Positions 12,469 through 24,113 of a stretch of 64,000 bases of DNA are shown piece by piece. This DNA comes from Schistocephalus solidus (taxonomy: Eukaryota > Platyhelminthes > Cestoda > Diphyllobothriidea > Diphyllobothriidae), in the NCBI GenBank assembly GCA_017591395.1, contig WEDG01007613.1, positions 1 to 64,000 on the forward strand. Direction: 5' to 3'. Below the pieces are notes generated by a model. It was not told where the DNA came from. It searched no databases and saw only the letters and a program-made list of their open reading frames with translations. The position numbers were made by a program, and so were the translations under genes. Every line of letters begins with the position of its first letter. Position 1 is the first letter of the stretch.

Positions 12469-12945
12469 CTGAGCAGTGGTCTGGAGAGTATGGCGAGGGG
12501 GATGGGGACGGGGGCTATTGTTGTTTTTTGAGTTTTACGACCGCGTAGTTTGCGATCTGTGAGCCACGGCCGGCTGCAAAAGATGTGAGACCCAGCACTT
12601 TTTTAGGGCACATTTTCTAGCCCCTTCCTCCGCGAGGAGGCAAGCAGTGCTGTCCCTAAATAAAGCTGCTCGGACATCCCAGACGACTGCCGAACTCCAC
12701 TATGGGCCACGGATTTGTTTTAGTGGGAGAACGACCCGTGTTAGTCTGGGCCGCCGGTCGTGACGGTTGCCCGGGGTGTGGACACTGGGAAGAACCCAAC
12801 TTCGAGGAGCCACAGGTGAGAGTTGGGCACCAGTTAGAGGCGGCCACAGGAGCATTCACCACCTTTACGAGACAAATGGAGCGACCAAATGCAAGCTGTG
12901 TGGTGCTGCCCCTAACTAGTACCCCAAAAGCTAAGCGACACACTT

Positions 12946-13165
12946 CGCATGATCCCCCAGGTAGAAAACCATATTTCGAGTCGCTTAAGAGCTTATTTTC
13001 TAGGCAAAAGTAGAGAATTTGATTAAAAATAATTTTTTCAAGAAGTTTTGCTAGAGCCGGGGTTTTGTGAACGCCTTGATAATTATTTACGTCCGAACGA
13101 GATCCCGACTTGAAGACAGGAAATATAATAGATGTCTTTCATGAGTCAGGAAAGAATCCGTTTGG
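12946..13165 (-). mobile_element. Jockey/CR1-group retrotransposon, 5' part of the interrupted copy
   Basis: On the minus strand this stretch encodes the start of a reverse transcriptase. It reads SGSRSDVNNYQGVHKTPA and LAKLLEKIIFNQIL, then LENKLLSDSKYGFLPGGSC, which corresponds to the HGFRxGRSC block. Its continuation resumes at 7690. At its other end it meets the plus-strand element of the next entry head to head. Confidence 0.75.
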
Positions 13166-14842
13166 ACTTTAGGCCAATAAATACACTGCCAGCTGTCTGG
13201 AAGATCTTAGAGACCTAGATCAAAGACAAGATGATGCATCAACTAACAGATACGGCTTAATACGGCTTAGCATGGGTTTTTCAAAAAAATGTCTTGTGAC
13301 ACTTGACAGCTCTCTTTCTTCGATCATGTGCTACAATCTATAAACAGCAGTTTTGCCATTTACACCGTTTACTTCGATTTCACGAAGGCGTTTGATCGTG
13401 TTGACCATGATCTCCTAGTGCTGAAACTTGCCTCCTTCAGCATAGGTAACAAGCTTTTAAACTTAATATCTTCCTATTTGAATGCTCGTGCACAACGGGT
13501 TAAATTTCTGATGTTATCTCCAACCCCACGCATTTGAGGAGCAGAGTTATTCAGGGTAGCATGCTCGGCCCGCTTCTATTTTGCCTTTTTGCAAACGATG
13601 TTCCTTATTTTTTCAGTATGGTAGGCCATTTATCTAAGCTGACGACTTAAAAGTTGCCTACCGATATAAACCGGTCGATCGCAACATCGTGCTTGAGCTC
13701 TTAAAAAAGGATGTTCAGGCCTTCGCTCAGTGGTGTCGCACATGGTGCCTTTCACTTTCTTGGCACAAGTGCTCCGTTGTGGTTATTGGTATTAACCATC
13801 AGCCCCAACTTAACATAGACGATCACGACCTAAATGTGCCCGGGGTTATAAAGGATCTGGGCATATCATATTCTAGTAGTCTTAATCTGTCAGAGCACTG
13901 CACCCTGATTGTCTCGAAAGCACGCCAAACTACTGGGTTTATTCTCAGAAATTTTAAAACCGTCAACATTAGAATCAGCCTTTAAAAAATGTATGTCAGG
14001 CCTAGTCTGGAATACTGCTCGTTTCTATTTAGCCTTCTGAACGCTAGTGAACGAAAGAAGATAGAATCAGTCCAGTACTTCTTAACAAAAAGGGTTTTCT
14101 ATTCAGAACACCGAAACCTGTCCTACCAAAAACGCTGTGAGTTTACAAGCCTTGACCCACTGTGGCTTCGCAGATTACAGAAGTGACCATTTTCACTGTT
14201 CAAACTTGTAAGCAGTCGTACATTTAACCCCCTTACATCTCTGAGGCACCTCGACCACTCTTGGCGCACCAGTCATCGAGATGTATTTTTATTTCTTTCT
14301 TTGGCACGCACAGTTAGATATCGACAGTTTTTTCGGTAAACGCTATAGCGATCTGGAATAAGCTACCCAGAATTATCAAAATTAAGCAAAGCTATCCCTT
14401 GTTTACGCGAGCTGTCACTTGTTTCTACATTCAGGACACCTTCCAAAACTTTTGGCTGCTGACTCTGTGGAAGCTCTCTTCGGTTCTGATGGCGTTCACG
14501 GACTCTGAATCCTGTGCCGGACTCCATGCTGAGGGCAATATTGCTGGCTCTGTAGACCTCAATCGGTTTATTTCTCAGTTGACAGCGAACAGCCACTCGC
14601 CGACATACCTGCTGGTGCAGAATACCGGATCCATAACACTGAATGGAGAAGTTCTTCACCGGGCACCTGTGTCAACGCGTCCCTGTCGTGAATTTTAGTT
14701 ACTCAATAAAAGCTGCAGTTTTTTCTCCTGAAAACACCTGAAACAATGATCTGGAGTTTTTTCACTGTCAGTTTGACTCTCTACTGTATATATATATTTT
14801 ATTTGACCTTGCCTGTAAACTGACAATAAATTAATAAAAAAA
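13166..14842 (+). mobile_element. Jockey/CR1-group retrotransposon, 5'-truncated copy 1
   Basis: Plus-strand reverse transcriptase with frameshifts. It shows DFRPINTLPAVWKILE, an HGFFKKMSCDT block, AIYTVYFDFTKAFDRVDHDLL (13328-13537), then WCLSLSWHKCSVV, VIKDLGISYSSSLNLSEH (13689-13985) and KMYVRPSLEYCSFLF (13989-14186). The sequence corresponding to the FADD box (about 13620-13660) is frameshifted. The 3' end is AT-rich, reading GACAATAAATTAATAAAA. Two other copies of the same family are at 15872-16752 and 25408-27143. The copy is dead. Confidence 0.85.
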
Positions 14843-15258
14843 ATTAAGTGCAATGCAACTAGAGAGAAAGAATTTATTTAGAGGAATTATCACCTAGTTT
14901 TGCGGTTTTGCTTATGTCTTCGAATCGACCGGAGACGTTTCTACCCCAGTCTAATGAATATTCTCGAGGCACAGCGGTGGTCCAATTAAAATGAGGAGTT
15001 TGTTTTCAGTAAAAATAACCTGCATGCTACGGTTTAGAAATCGAAAAATTTGAAAATAAAACAGCTATACAGAATGGGGATGAAAGTATCTGGAAAAGAA
15101 TTAATAGGGTCAAGAAAAGTCTGTTAGAGACGTTCGAGAGTATTCATTCGACTGGGGTAGAAACGTCTCCGGTCGATTCGAAGGCATAGGCAAAACTGCA
15201 AAACTATGTGATTATTCCTCTAAATAAATTCTTCCTCTCTAGTTGCATTGCGCTTAAT
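14843..15258. mobile_element. Foldback/MITE-like element with 126-bp inverted arms
   Basis: Positions 14843-14968 and 15133-15258 are inverted copies of each other (about 90% identical by eye), separated by 164 bp of unrelated AT-rich sequence. The outer ends read ATTAAGTGCAATGCAACT and its complement. There is no open frame of note. It could be a non-autonomous foldback transposon or the result of an inverted duplication. It lies exactly between the 3' end of one retroelement and the repeat at 15259. Confidence 0.7.
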
Positions 15259-15577
15259 CGTAGGAGGTTCAGAAATGGACGTGAAATAACGAATTGTGGG
15301 AGCTCCTGGCCTGAGTATCCAGTTCTAGTGAAATGGCTATCGCCGTCATCAGAAGCTCATGCAAAGTTTCTTTGGATTTTTAGCTTGACTTCTAGGTGTG
15401 TGATGGATGGCAGCTCATCAAGAAGTAGCTCATCATGGAAGAAGCCATCGTCGACAGGCGTGCGGATGGAGCTGCCACGGCGTAAAACGCACTCAAAATA
15501 CGGGTGTGTGAATGTTTCTTCCCAGAATTTGGCGTTATCAGAGCCCTTTCGGCCCGAATTCTACGTTTAAGAACTGA
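15259..15577 (-). repeat. 320-bp dispersed repeat, copy 1
   Basis: Aligns over its whole length with 24114-24429 in the same orientation, starting TCGTAGGAGGTTCA and ending GGCCCGAATTCTA. Both copies keep an open frame on the minus strand containing ASDDGDSHFTRTGYS and a RPFxNLLR ending. That suggests a once-coding segment of an unidentified mobile element or duplicated gene. This copy has an in-frame TGA just before ASDDGDSH. Confidence 0.6.
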
Positions 15578-15871
15578 CTTTCCTTTATATCGAACGCCCA
15601 GAGCACATTGCTTTCCCTGATAATCGTCCGTTACTGATACACCCCTAATTGTAGTACTGTGAACGCCACAATGTTATACAATTAATATGGCTTCTGTTTG
15701 GATCCACTCAAGTCATTCCTGCGATGTACCCACTCAATCATGGTCTAGGATGCATACTTCTTAATTACTAACGTTTTAATCTGAAATACGTAAACTGTAA
15801 ATACATTAAGCTAATTACCTTGTATTCGGACGCAGACTTTGTTATGCGAATTGGCCCACTGGTGGGACATT

Positions 15872-16752
15872 CCGGAGTTAGAAAGGATCTGGGCATATCA
15901 TATTCTAGTAGTCTTAATCTGTCAGAACACTATGCCCTGATTGTCTCAAAAGTGCGCCAAACTACTGGGTTAATTCTCAGAAATTTTAAAACCGTCAATA
16001 TTAGAATCAGCCTCTATAAAATGTATGTCAGGCCTAGTATGGAATACTTCTTGTTTCTATTTAGCCTTCTGCACGGTAGTGAACGGAAGAAGATAGAATC
16101 AGTCCAGCACTTCTTCAAAAAAAGAGTTTTCTATTCAGAACACCGAAAACCTGTGCTACCAACAACGCTATGAGCTTACAAGCCTTGCCCCGTTTGGCTT
16201 CGCAGATTAAAGGAAGGGACAATTTTTACTGTTTAAAATTTTAAACAGTTGTACCTTTTAACCCCCTTACATCTCTGAGGCAGCTCGACCATTCTCGGCG
16301 CACCAGTCATCGAGATGTATTTTTATTCTTCCTTTGGCCCGCACCGTTAGATACCGACAGTTTTTTCGCTAAACGCTATAGCAATCTGGAATAAGCTACC
16401 CAGAAGTATCATAATTAAGCAAAGCTAGTCCTTGTTTACGAGAGCTGTCACTAGTTGTCTACATTCAGCAAACCTTCCAAAAATTTTGGGTGCTGACTAT
16501 GTGGAAGCTCTCTTCCGTTCTGATGGCGTTCACGGACTCTGAATCCTGTGCCAGACTTCATGCTGAGGTCGACGGGCACCTGTGTCAATGCTTCCCTGTC
16601 CCGAACTTTAATCCCTCAATAAGCTGCAGTTTTTTCTCCTAAAAAACACTTGAAACAATGATCAGGAGTTTTTTCACTGCCAGCTTGACCCTCTAGTGTA
16701 TATTTGTTTTGACCTTGCCTGTAAACTGGCAATAAATAAATAAATAAATTTA
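15872..16752 (+). mobile_element. Jockey/CR1-group retrotransposon, 5'-truncated copy 2
   Basis: Starts abruptly at the equivalent of residue VRKDLGISYSSSLNLSEH and follows copy 1 closely through KMYVRPSMEYFLFLF, the untranslated region and the tail, which ends in AATAAATAAATAAAT. The short start and shared 3' end are what target-primed insertion gives. Frames are broken in the last third. Confidence 0.82.
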
Positions 16753-17494
16753 AGGTCAAGTTCATGGTCCAAGGCGGTTGGTTCATATTCGAAGATAAAC
16801 GAATTCTCAAATTTTCGACAGATTTGTTTCGTTTCCTGTCGTATCCTGTCTTAGCTTAATTGTTGACAATTTATTCGTATTTCTAACTCTTTAGGTACTG
16901 CACCCACCTGAAATTATTGCATTTAACAATAGGGAGATACATACGGTTTTAAACTGTTTCACCTGACAAAGCTTCAAAAAATTGCTTGAAGATTAACGTA
17001 AGAGGGACGGAATCGAAAGATTAATTCTAGAACTAGAGTTTAAATTTAGTAAGTATACAAAATTCTGAGTTAAAAATAATTTGCAGTAGTTGCTATACCA
17101 GTTGAGATAATTTTTCATCCTGCATAGCCTCTACGCTTATTCTATTTTCAGTCGTAACTCGTTACCTAGAAAATTTTAGTATGCAGTGCTTTGCTCCAAA
17201 CATATCTTACAAATAATTTATCTATTATTACGCAAAACGTCACTAAAGACAATATTCCTTTTGTATTATCGCTTGGAAAAATACTGATATTTTAAGCTCA
17301 ATATGAAACCTCAGTCAGTCCTTTAGACGCAAATGTCCTCTTAGCGAAAAACTTCCACTAGAGCAGCCCACCATAAACATGAACAAACTTGAATTTGACA
17401 CCCTGGAAAATTTTTAATAATTTTATGTCTCAATATGATTTTCTTTTCATGATCCTTGGTACCATTTTTGACAGAAAGTTGACTTCACTTTTTT
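16753..17494. other. No recognisable gene
   Basis: AT-rich spacer. I see no domain, repeat or RNA gene. Confidence 0.4.
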
Positions 17495-17660
17495 TCAATT
17501 CAATTTATTGAGGGAAATAGGCATGGGCCTTTGAGTACCCTATTTGTAACGTAAAATTAAGTGCGGTATACAGAGAAACCGTGTGGGTTGCCAAAGGTAC
17601 AAAAGGCGGTCATAAAATATGACAAGTGGTGCACGACTCTCGAGGGTTAAGATAAATTCC

Positions 17661-19429
17661 TCATCGCTCAGGCTCGTTGCGGAACATAAAACTGTCAAGG
17701 TTCCTTTTAAAGCTTTCCAGCGATGGTGACATCACAACGTCTTCAGGGAGGGCATTCCATGGTTTAACCACTCTGACAGAGAAGGAGAACTTGCGCACAT
17801 CCAGTCTCGCCTGCTGGACACGCAGTTTCAATGGGTGACCTCGGAGATGGGTCGTGGCGGCAAATTCAAAGAAGTCCGAGAATTCCAGGCAACAATCCAA
17901 TCCCTTCACAATGCGGAATGTCTGCAGGAGATCACCACGCATTTGCCTATAACTCAAAGGGAACAGATTAAGATTCATTAAGCGGGTTGGATATGGCAAG
18001 GAGCTTTGACTTCTAACCATTTTTTGGCTTTCCTCTGTACTCTTCCGAGGCAGTTCTGATCTTGAACTGTCCAGGGTTTCCAGGCGTGCATAGCATATTC
18101 CAAATGTGGCCTAATGAATGTTCCAAAAGTCTTAGCGAAGAGATCCTCATCGAAATCCAAAAAGGCTCGTCGGATGGCATGCAGCACCGCGATTGCACTC
18201 TTCGCCACTTTCGAGCAGTGAGAGGATGGTTTTAAGGTGGTGGTCATCAGCACATCAAGGTCCTTTTGGGTTTCCACGTCTTTTAAGGCTTCACCGTTCA
18301 GAAAGTAGCTTCTACTGTCGGCAGATCCAGATGGGTTGCCTAAGCGAAGTATTGTACACTTATCGACGTTGAACCGCAAAAGCCAATGATTCGACCACTC
18401 CTCCAACCGAGTAAGGTTGATCTGCAGTTTATCTTCGTCAGCAGGGCTCTGGATTACATTCCAGATTTTAATGTCATCGGCAAACATTGCTGCTTCACAG
18501 TCGAGATTCCTGACACAATCGTTTACGTTTATTAAAAACAGTATTGGCCCTAGTACTGAGCCCTGAGGAACCCCACTCTCGACCGCAGCAGAACTTGACC
18601 TCTCTTGGCCGATGCACACAACCTGGCGCCGACCCACGAGGAAGTTTTCAATCCACTTGAGGAGGTTACCTCTGATTCCCATTCTTTCTAGCTTGTACAG
18701 CAGTCTCTCGTGCGGCACAGTATCGAAGGCCTTTTGAAAGTCAATGAAGGCAATGTGAACCGCGTGTCTATCTTCAAGTGCTTGCATCCACCTCTGGAGC
18801 GAATACAGCAAATTCGTTGTGCATGATCTTCCTTTTCTGAACCCGTGTTGACAGCTTGATAACAAATTATGAGTCTCTAGGAATTTCACCAATTCGCTCT
18901 TGATGATCCTTCCCATAATCTTGCCAAGGATGCATGTTAAGCTTATGGGCCTGTAGTTTGTCACTGACGCCCGGCTACCGCTTTTGTACAAGGGAGTTAT
19001 ATGTGCCAGCTTCCAATCGAAAGGAAGTGTTCCGGAGTCAAATGACTTTTGAAAGAGCGCTGACAGAGGTGCGAAAAGTGCATTAGCGAGTTCTTTCAGA
19101 AGCTTGGGTGGAAGCTCGTCTGGTCCTGGGGATTTCGACTCTTTTAGTTCTTTTAATTCCTTTTGGATCAGAAATTCTGAGAATATTATGTGGCTAATGC
19201 TTGCAGTCGGCGGGTTATCCACTGAGGGACGAAGGAACCTTGCCTCGTTAGTGAAGACTGAGCGGTAGAACTGTGAAAAGTACTCGGCTTTTTCCCTGTT
19301 TTCAGAAATTTCGACGCCCACGGCAGTCCTAATCAGTGTTATTTGATGTTTATTCCTTGTACATCTACGGAGGTAACTGTAGACTAACTTTGGATTCTGC
19401 GTTGCCTTTTGCAGCAAAAGTTTTCTCAA
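17661..19429 (-). pseudogene. CR1-like element ORF2: reverse transcriptase and C-terminal domain
   Basis: 483-codon frame (19429-17978) plus an overlapping frame (18020-17661). Motifs are SKSPGPDELPPKLLKEL, WKLAHITPLYKSG, NYRPISLTCILGKIMGRII, QHGFRKGRSCTTNLL, HIAFIDFQKAFDTVPHERLL, SGVPQGSVLGPILFLINVND, the catalytic box AAMFADDIKIWN, then LRFNVDKCTILRLGNP and the post-RT LEYAMHAWKPW. The C-terminal part, with LNLFPLSYRQMRGDLLQT and VVKPWNALPEDVV, is in another frame from about 18000. The catalytic aspartates are preserved, and only the frame change near 18000 breaks this half. Confidence 0.93.
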
Positions 19430-19570
19430 ATTCTCTTCGCGTTTTAAGAATAAAGCTTCTCATTTTGTTTCTCTGTGTTTTTATACTTGTTAAAATAGGC
19501 GACTTGATTAGACTCGCAATATTTTCTCCACAACTTGTGCTTCCTGTTTATTTCCCTTTTTAAGTTGCTG

Positions 19571-20920
19571 TCAAGCCACCCAGGACGCTTGCTGTGATGG
19601 ACACTCGTTAGCGGGCAGTGGTTGTCCATAAGTTGCAGAAGAACATTTCGGAAGGACTCCCAATCTTCGTTCACGGTGCTCGAAAACATTGAGGTCCAGT
19701 TGATGTCTGTTAAATCTGCTCGCATCTGATGAAAGTTTCTCGCCAAACGTTACGCCGTTTTTTTCCTCTATAGCAGGCGCAACGGAGAATAAGGAGTAGT
19801 CCCACATAAGCACCACATGATCACTACGACCGAGCGGAGGCATTGAAATAATCTCGTCAATGCTGCCTGATGTTTTCGTGAAAACCAGGTCAAGACAGTT
19901 AGCCCTTTGTCCTTCACGTGTTCTGGTGGGGAAAGGGACAAGTTGTGTGAGAAGTGCCTTCAAGGTCTTTTGCAGAAAAACATAATCAAAAGTCGATTTT
20001 TGGCATGATGATTGAACAGTGCTCCAGTTAATTCCTGGTGCGTTGAAGTCACCCATAATCATGACATTAGGCCGACTGGATAAATTTTCTAATTGTTCCA
20101 ACAAGTGGGTGTCCGCGACTCGGTTTATCCTAGGTGGCCGATAGACAATGAGGACATCTAGACATGGAGAGCCAAGAGCCTTGATATTCAACCATATGGC
20201 TTCCGTGCTGCACGCAAACTTGCTCGTCTTGTCAGACACTATTAGCATGTCTTTCACATACACAATTATTCCACCACCCTGTCGGTTGTCTCTGTCCCTC
20301 CGATATATTTGGTATCCAGACAATGTTATTTCGCTATCTCGAATACTGCCCGACAGCCAGGTTTCGGTTACTGCTATCACATCCGGAGAAACTTCGGCAA
20401 GGCAAATTTTTAACTCATCAAGTTTTGATAAAATGCTTTGTGCATTTGTATACAAGCACTTCAATTTCGCGCCGACCAAATTTCCTGTTGCGTTTGTCAA
20501 TTTTATTGGCCCAACTGTGTCTCCTCTAACGTCAAGGTCATATGTCTTTTCCGTTTCTTGATGGTTTTCGGTAACTCTTGTTTCTTTAGTGAGAACGCTG
20601 GGTGTTGCGGAATCAGTTCTGACATCTCTTTGGGCAATTGGTTCTCTGATTGTTTTGGCGTAAGTGAGGTGGCTGCCGTTGTCCTCAGAACAATCGGTTG
20701 GTTCAATGGAAAATTCGTATTCTTTTGAACTACCTTCCACTTGAAAATAGCCAGATAGTGTTCGCCAGCCTTCAGTCTTGATTGTAGTTCCAAGCCAAGC
20801 TCCCGGCGTTTCAGCCTTTCCGCAGGGGAGTAGTCCGGTTGAAAAAACCTCTTTATGCGAGTGACGGAGGTTAGTTTTTTTGGATAGGATCGCCTTGATT
20901 TGGTCTTTGCTCTCTAGCAT
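19571..20920 (-). pseudogene. CR1-like element ORF2: endonuclease domain
   Basis: The endonuclease starts around KCLYTNAQSILSKLDELK and carries AVTETWLSGS (catalytic Glu), QGGGIIVYVKD, IVYRPPRINR, IMGDFNAPGINW, NCLDLVFTKTSG and the final LGRSDHVVLMWDYS. All hallmark residues of the apurinic-type fold are there. The N-terminal 150 residues (SKDQIKAIL..) are unconserved linker or the ORF1-ORF2 junction. The frame is lost at about 19740, after GEKLSSDASRF, and the neighbouring frame takes over with ARNFHQMRADLTDINWTS, which shows a one- or two-base indel there. Confidence 0.9.
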
Positions 20921-21026
20921 TATTTTCAGAGGTCGCGGTCGCGGCGTTCCTAGGCTATCTTCAGACTTTTGCCGATCCGGAATGCTTTAATAACTTTTAC
21001 TTCCACGCCGGGTGGGAGCAACTGGT

Positions 21027-21824
21027 TTAGGAGGCCATTAAACGAAGCAAGGTCTTCGGCGACACAGTCTTCTGGTCGGACTGCAGTTGACTCGTGCAAA
21101 CCTGAATAACTAAACACTGTTGTCGATCCTGGTGCTTGTAATTTTCGCTTCCTCCTAAGTTCTCCTTAGGGGCACGAGAACGGTTTACAGAGCTCTCGTT
21201 GGGATTTAGTCTACCTCTGACCGTACTCTCATCTGAAGGCTTCAATGAATCCATCAGAGTTGATTGTGATTTTGTCCTCCTGTTGTGGTGTTTCCCCATT
21301 GCAGCTTGCCACGCGTTTGTTTCTTCAGATTCAACTACAGGCTCTTTAGAACACCCAAGATAACAGGATGAGATTGGTGGTTTGCTCTGGTCGTCGTCCG
21401 TAGGATTCAGAGACTGTGTTCCGGTTATCCGGTCGTTATGGGTAATCGCGTCCGAACATTGTGAGCTGTAACATATTGTAGTTTTTGATACTTTTCGTGC
21501 TTTAGTCACTACTTTTTTAACTGGAATATTGCTAAGCATATTTCGTCGAGTAATGCTATCTTGCAAGAGCTTCCTGAAGTCTGCAAGCTCATTTTCCAGT
21601 TTTTGAACTCTTTGTAAAATATAAGAACATCCAACGCAAGATTCGTCCTCGTAGCCGACGGATTTGGCTGCCATTACGCTTTTTGCGCGCTTTGCTGGTT
21701 TTTGGTTGTAAGTATAAACTGATTGAGTGCAAGTTGTGGATGTCGAAGCCAACTCAACAGGCTTTCCTTTAAAGGAAGTTCCGTGACTGGTTCTGTTGCT
21801 AGCAAACAATTTTTTTGAGTCCAT
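21027..21824 (-). CDS. CR1-like element ORF1 protein
   Basis: Intact 265-codon frame upstream of ORF2 on the same strand, about 105 bp away. The N-terminal third is basic and Ser/Thr-rich. Residues around 60-90 contain ESCVGCSYILQRVQKLENEL, a CxxC pair followed by a heptad-like coiled coil. The rest is polar with basic patches (KHHNRRTKS). ORF1 proteins of non-LTR elements usually trimerise and bind element RNA. The position, size and coiled coil support that call, and I see no recognisable RRM or PHD domain. It is the only undamaged frame in this element. Confidence 0.65.
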   Translation of the reverse strand: MDSKKLFASNRTSHGTSFKGKPVELASTSTTCTQSVYTYNQKPAKRAKSVMAAKSVGYEDESCVGCSYILQRVQKLENELADFRKLLQDSITRRNMLSNIPVKKVVTKARKVSKTTICYSSQCSDAITHNDRITGTQSLNPTDDDQSKPPISSCYLGCSKEPVVESEETNAWQAAMGKHHNRRTKSQSTLMDSLKPSDESTVRGRLNPNESSVNRSRAPKENLGGSENYKHQDRQQCLVIQVCTSQLQSDQKTVSPKTLLRLMAS

Positions 21825-22084
21825 AAATGTTAAAACACTGCGTAAACGTATGTTCTCCTTTGAGCGTATAACGAAAATTTCCGACTTGCTTTGGAGTATG
21901 GCGAGTATTTAATGCAATATAAGCAAAAATGTTTATACTTGTTAAAAAACGCTTTTGAAAAATACTTTAAAAGATATGAAGGATATTCAGGAACGACTCA
22001 GCTGTTCGGATATTTCGAAAATCCTGGATAACTTCAAATCTTCACGAGGTTGTACACGTTTGGTTCCCTGAGTGGTTGTCAGTT

Positions 22085-23321
22085 TTTATTGGTGCAGAGC
22101 CTGCACAGTCAACTTGAATAAGATGATAAACAAATTCCAATTTGATCCGTTTTATGACGAATTTCGGCACAAGAAAGACTTCCAGATGAGCAGGAAGCAA
22201 ATAAGTACATGCAGTTGAAACAGTATTGTCCAGAACAGTCCTAGTGAAGTGGTAACGAAGATCAAATTGTTGAAGTTGGAGAACAAATAATTGGTGGTGC
22301 TTATAGGGTCTTCAAGTTCACTCCTCAACAATGCGAGAAACTTCAGCTTTGATTGCTGCCCATTTTGGAACCACGTTTCCATTTTGATGTGGTGGGTAAG
22401 GAACTTGTCAGATACTAACTGGAGTAAGTTAAAGTCGAATGAATTTTCCCCTCGTCAGCAGTACATTGAGTCCAAATCGATGTCTGGAGAATTGAAATTT
22501 CCTAATATTAATACGTGTTTGCTACGTCAGATTTGCTTTACCTCCGTAATGAAGGCCTGGTCCGTGTCCGCCCACTGTCATAGGGGTCAATATAACATGG
22601 CAATATGGAGGTCCGGGTGGTTTGGTACTTTCAATTTACACCGAAGTATGCCCAAAACGTAGTCCTATTTGGTGATGGCCCATCCGGAATGTAGTCAATG
22701 TTATCTCGTATAAAAATTGCAAATCCGCCACCCTACCCCGACGTCCGTTTCGATCTATGCGAATAAGATAAACTCCGTTCATTCTGCCTTATGCGTCTTT
22801 GATTTGTTAATTTAACATGTATCTCTTATAGCCATGAAGAGCGGTTGTAAACTATCCACGGCCAGTTTGATTTCTTCCATTTTGTTGAATGGGCTCTGCA
22901 CATTTGTGTATATAAGTTACATTTTGTTTTGTTCTCTAAATCCCTGGAGATTATTTGTTGTTTCTTACGCCGGAGATTATATGTGGATATTTCACAAGAT
23001 ATGTCCGGTACCCTGTCTGGGTTCGCATCAATGGGTATATATACGGGCTGTTTCTCGGCGTGGTTGCCGTCAGTTTCAACGAATTAGCCCATAAAAGCAC
23101 CCAGATTTTGCTTTTGTTTTTACTAGGTTCTGGTTAATTTCCGCTGGTATTGACGTCTTTACAATTCTGTTAGAAGTGTCTTCATTTTCTTCCGACCACG
23201 ATGCTTGTAACGAAGCTTGGACATTTAAGATAGCAGTAGATCTACCTGGCGTTTGCTTCCCAAGACTACTTTCAACAATCTTGGTCGCATATCCTGCGTT
23301 TCTTTCTAACGAGAGGCCCAT
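22085..23321 (-). mobile_element. Decayed CR1-like fragment (endonuclease part), relative of 1423-2341
   Basis: Nucleotide sequence from about 22480 to 23320 parallels 1470-2340. Shared strings include GTGTTTGCTACG.CAGATTTGC and TTTACCTC.GT, and at protein level KIVESxxxKQTxGRS in both. It extends further 3' than its relative, with the later endonuclease part (LLQLVSDKFLTHHI.METWFQNGQQSKL) visible at about 22410-22330. Stops and frameshifts are frequent. It sits directly upstream of the better CR1-like element on the same strand. Confidence 0.65.
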
Positions 23322-24113
23322 CTTGAAAGACCTTTTGGATTTCGACTACCATATTGGGGTATTGGATGGATAATTTCCTTACGAGCTATTTTATTTAAAA
23401 TTGTTCTTCAAAAATCTGTGTCCTTGGATTGATTTTTCGTTTTTTTATTAACCTACCAACGCGCATGGTCCTTTCCAGTCTGATTGTAATATTTTAGTCC
23501 ATTCTTTTCAATGTTTTTTTCACTAAGCATCTTGGAGCTCATTCGGTATGAAATAACTCTTCAAATCCGTTTGAAATGACGCTATATGAAACAGGAACTC
23601 ATGTAACGGTTGGTTGACTGAGGTTAGGTGGGCAACTTGAAGCTAATAAATTTGTCTTGGATTTTATCACAAACGGCCGGTCCAACGGCCACCCCTACGG
23701 AGCCAACTCCAAGTCAATCAACCTCATCGAATTACGTAGAGCATATATAATGTTAAAACGAAAAAAATATACTACTTACAGGCAGAGATAAAAAGATAAT
23801 TTTTAAAGTAAATAAGTTTTAAAGCAAATTGTTTCACAGTCATAAAATTATTTATAAGAAATACGCTATCCAAAAACATTTGAAAATGTAAATCATCATT
23901 TAAATTTTTTAAATAGTTAAAACAGTAGGAAAAAAGCTGCTTTTTAGTTTATTGATATATAAATCATTAAAGTGAGAGCTCTTATGCATAGCCAGAGGAA
24001 AGTTATTTATGAGCCTTGCAGGTCACTAACCACCAGCTGTAGCTTGCCCATAACCAGAAGGTGTACCACAAAACCAGATTATTAAATTCTTGATCTCTGT
24101 GTGCATTGCAGGT
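23322..24113. other. No recognisable gene
   Basis: AT-rich sequence with no domain or internal repeat that I can support. Confidence 0.4.

Larger units (their letters stand above)
7690..12945 (-). mobile_element. RTE-like non-LTR retrotransposon with C-terminal zinc fingers, nearly full length
   Basis: One reading frame on the minus strand runs from at least 12468 to a stop at 8554-8556. It contains endonuclease, reverse transcriptase, a post-RT domain and five C2H2-type fingers, followed by an 860-bp 3' tail. Non-LTR elements of this type copy themselves by target-primed reverse transcription in the nucleus. The frame is interrupted by seven nonsense codons, with low coordinates 11632, 11521, 10585, 10123, 9862, 9478 and 8653, yet all pieces are in the same phase, so no net frameshift has occurred in 3.9 kb. 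The copy cannot make its protein as written but must be a fairly recent insertion. It splits a Jockey-group element (halves at 6520-7690 and 12946-13165). The 5' boundary near 12945 is inferred from where the host element's HGF-type motif stops. Confidence 0.88.
17495..21990 (-). mobile_element. CR1-like non-LTR retrotransposon, near full length
   Basis: Two-ORF element on the minus strand: a coiled-coil ORF1 (21824-21027), then ORF2 with endonuclease (20920-about 19740), linker, reverse transcriptase (19429-17978) and C-terminal domain. The 3' end is not polyA but short repeats of TTGAA on the coding strand. Microsatellite 3' ends are typical of the CR1/L2 group. ORF2 has frame changes near 19740, 19440 and 18000, so this copy is inactive, but it is the best preserved of its family here. 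The copies at 26012-27105 and 27316-29357 are its close relatives. The 5' end is approximate. Confidence 0.88.
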
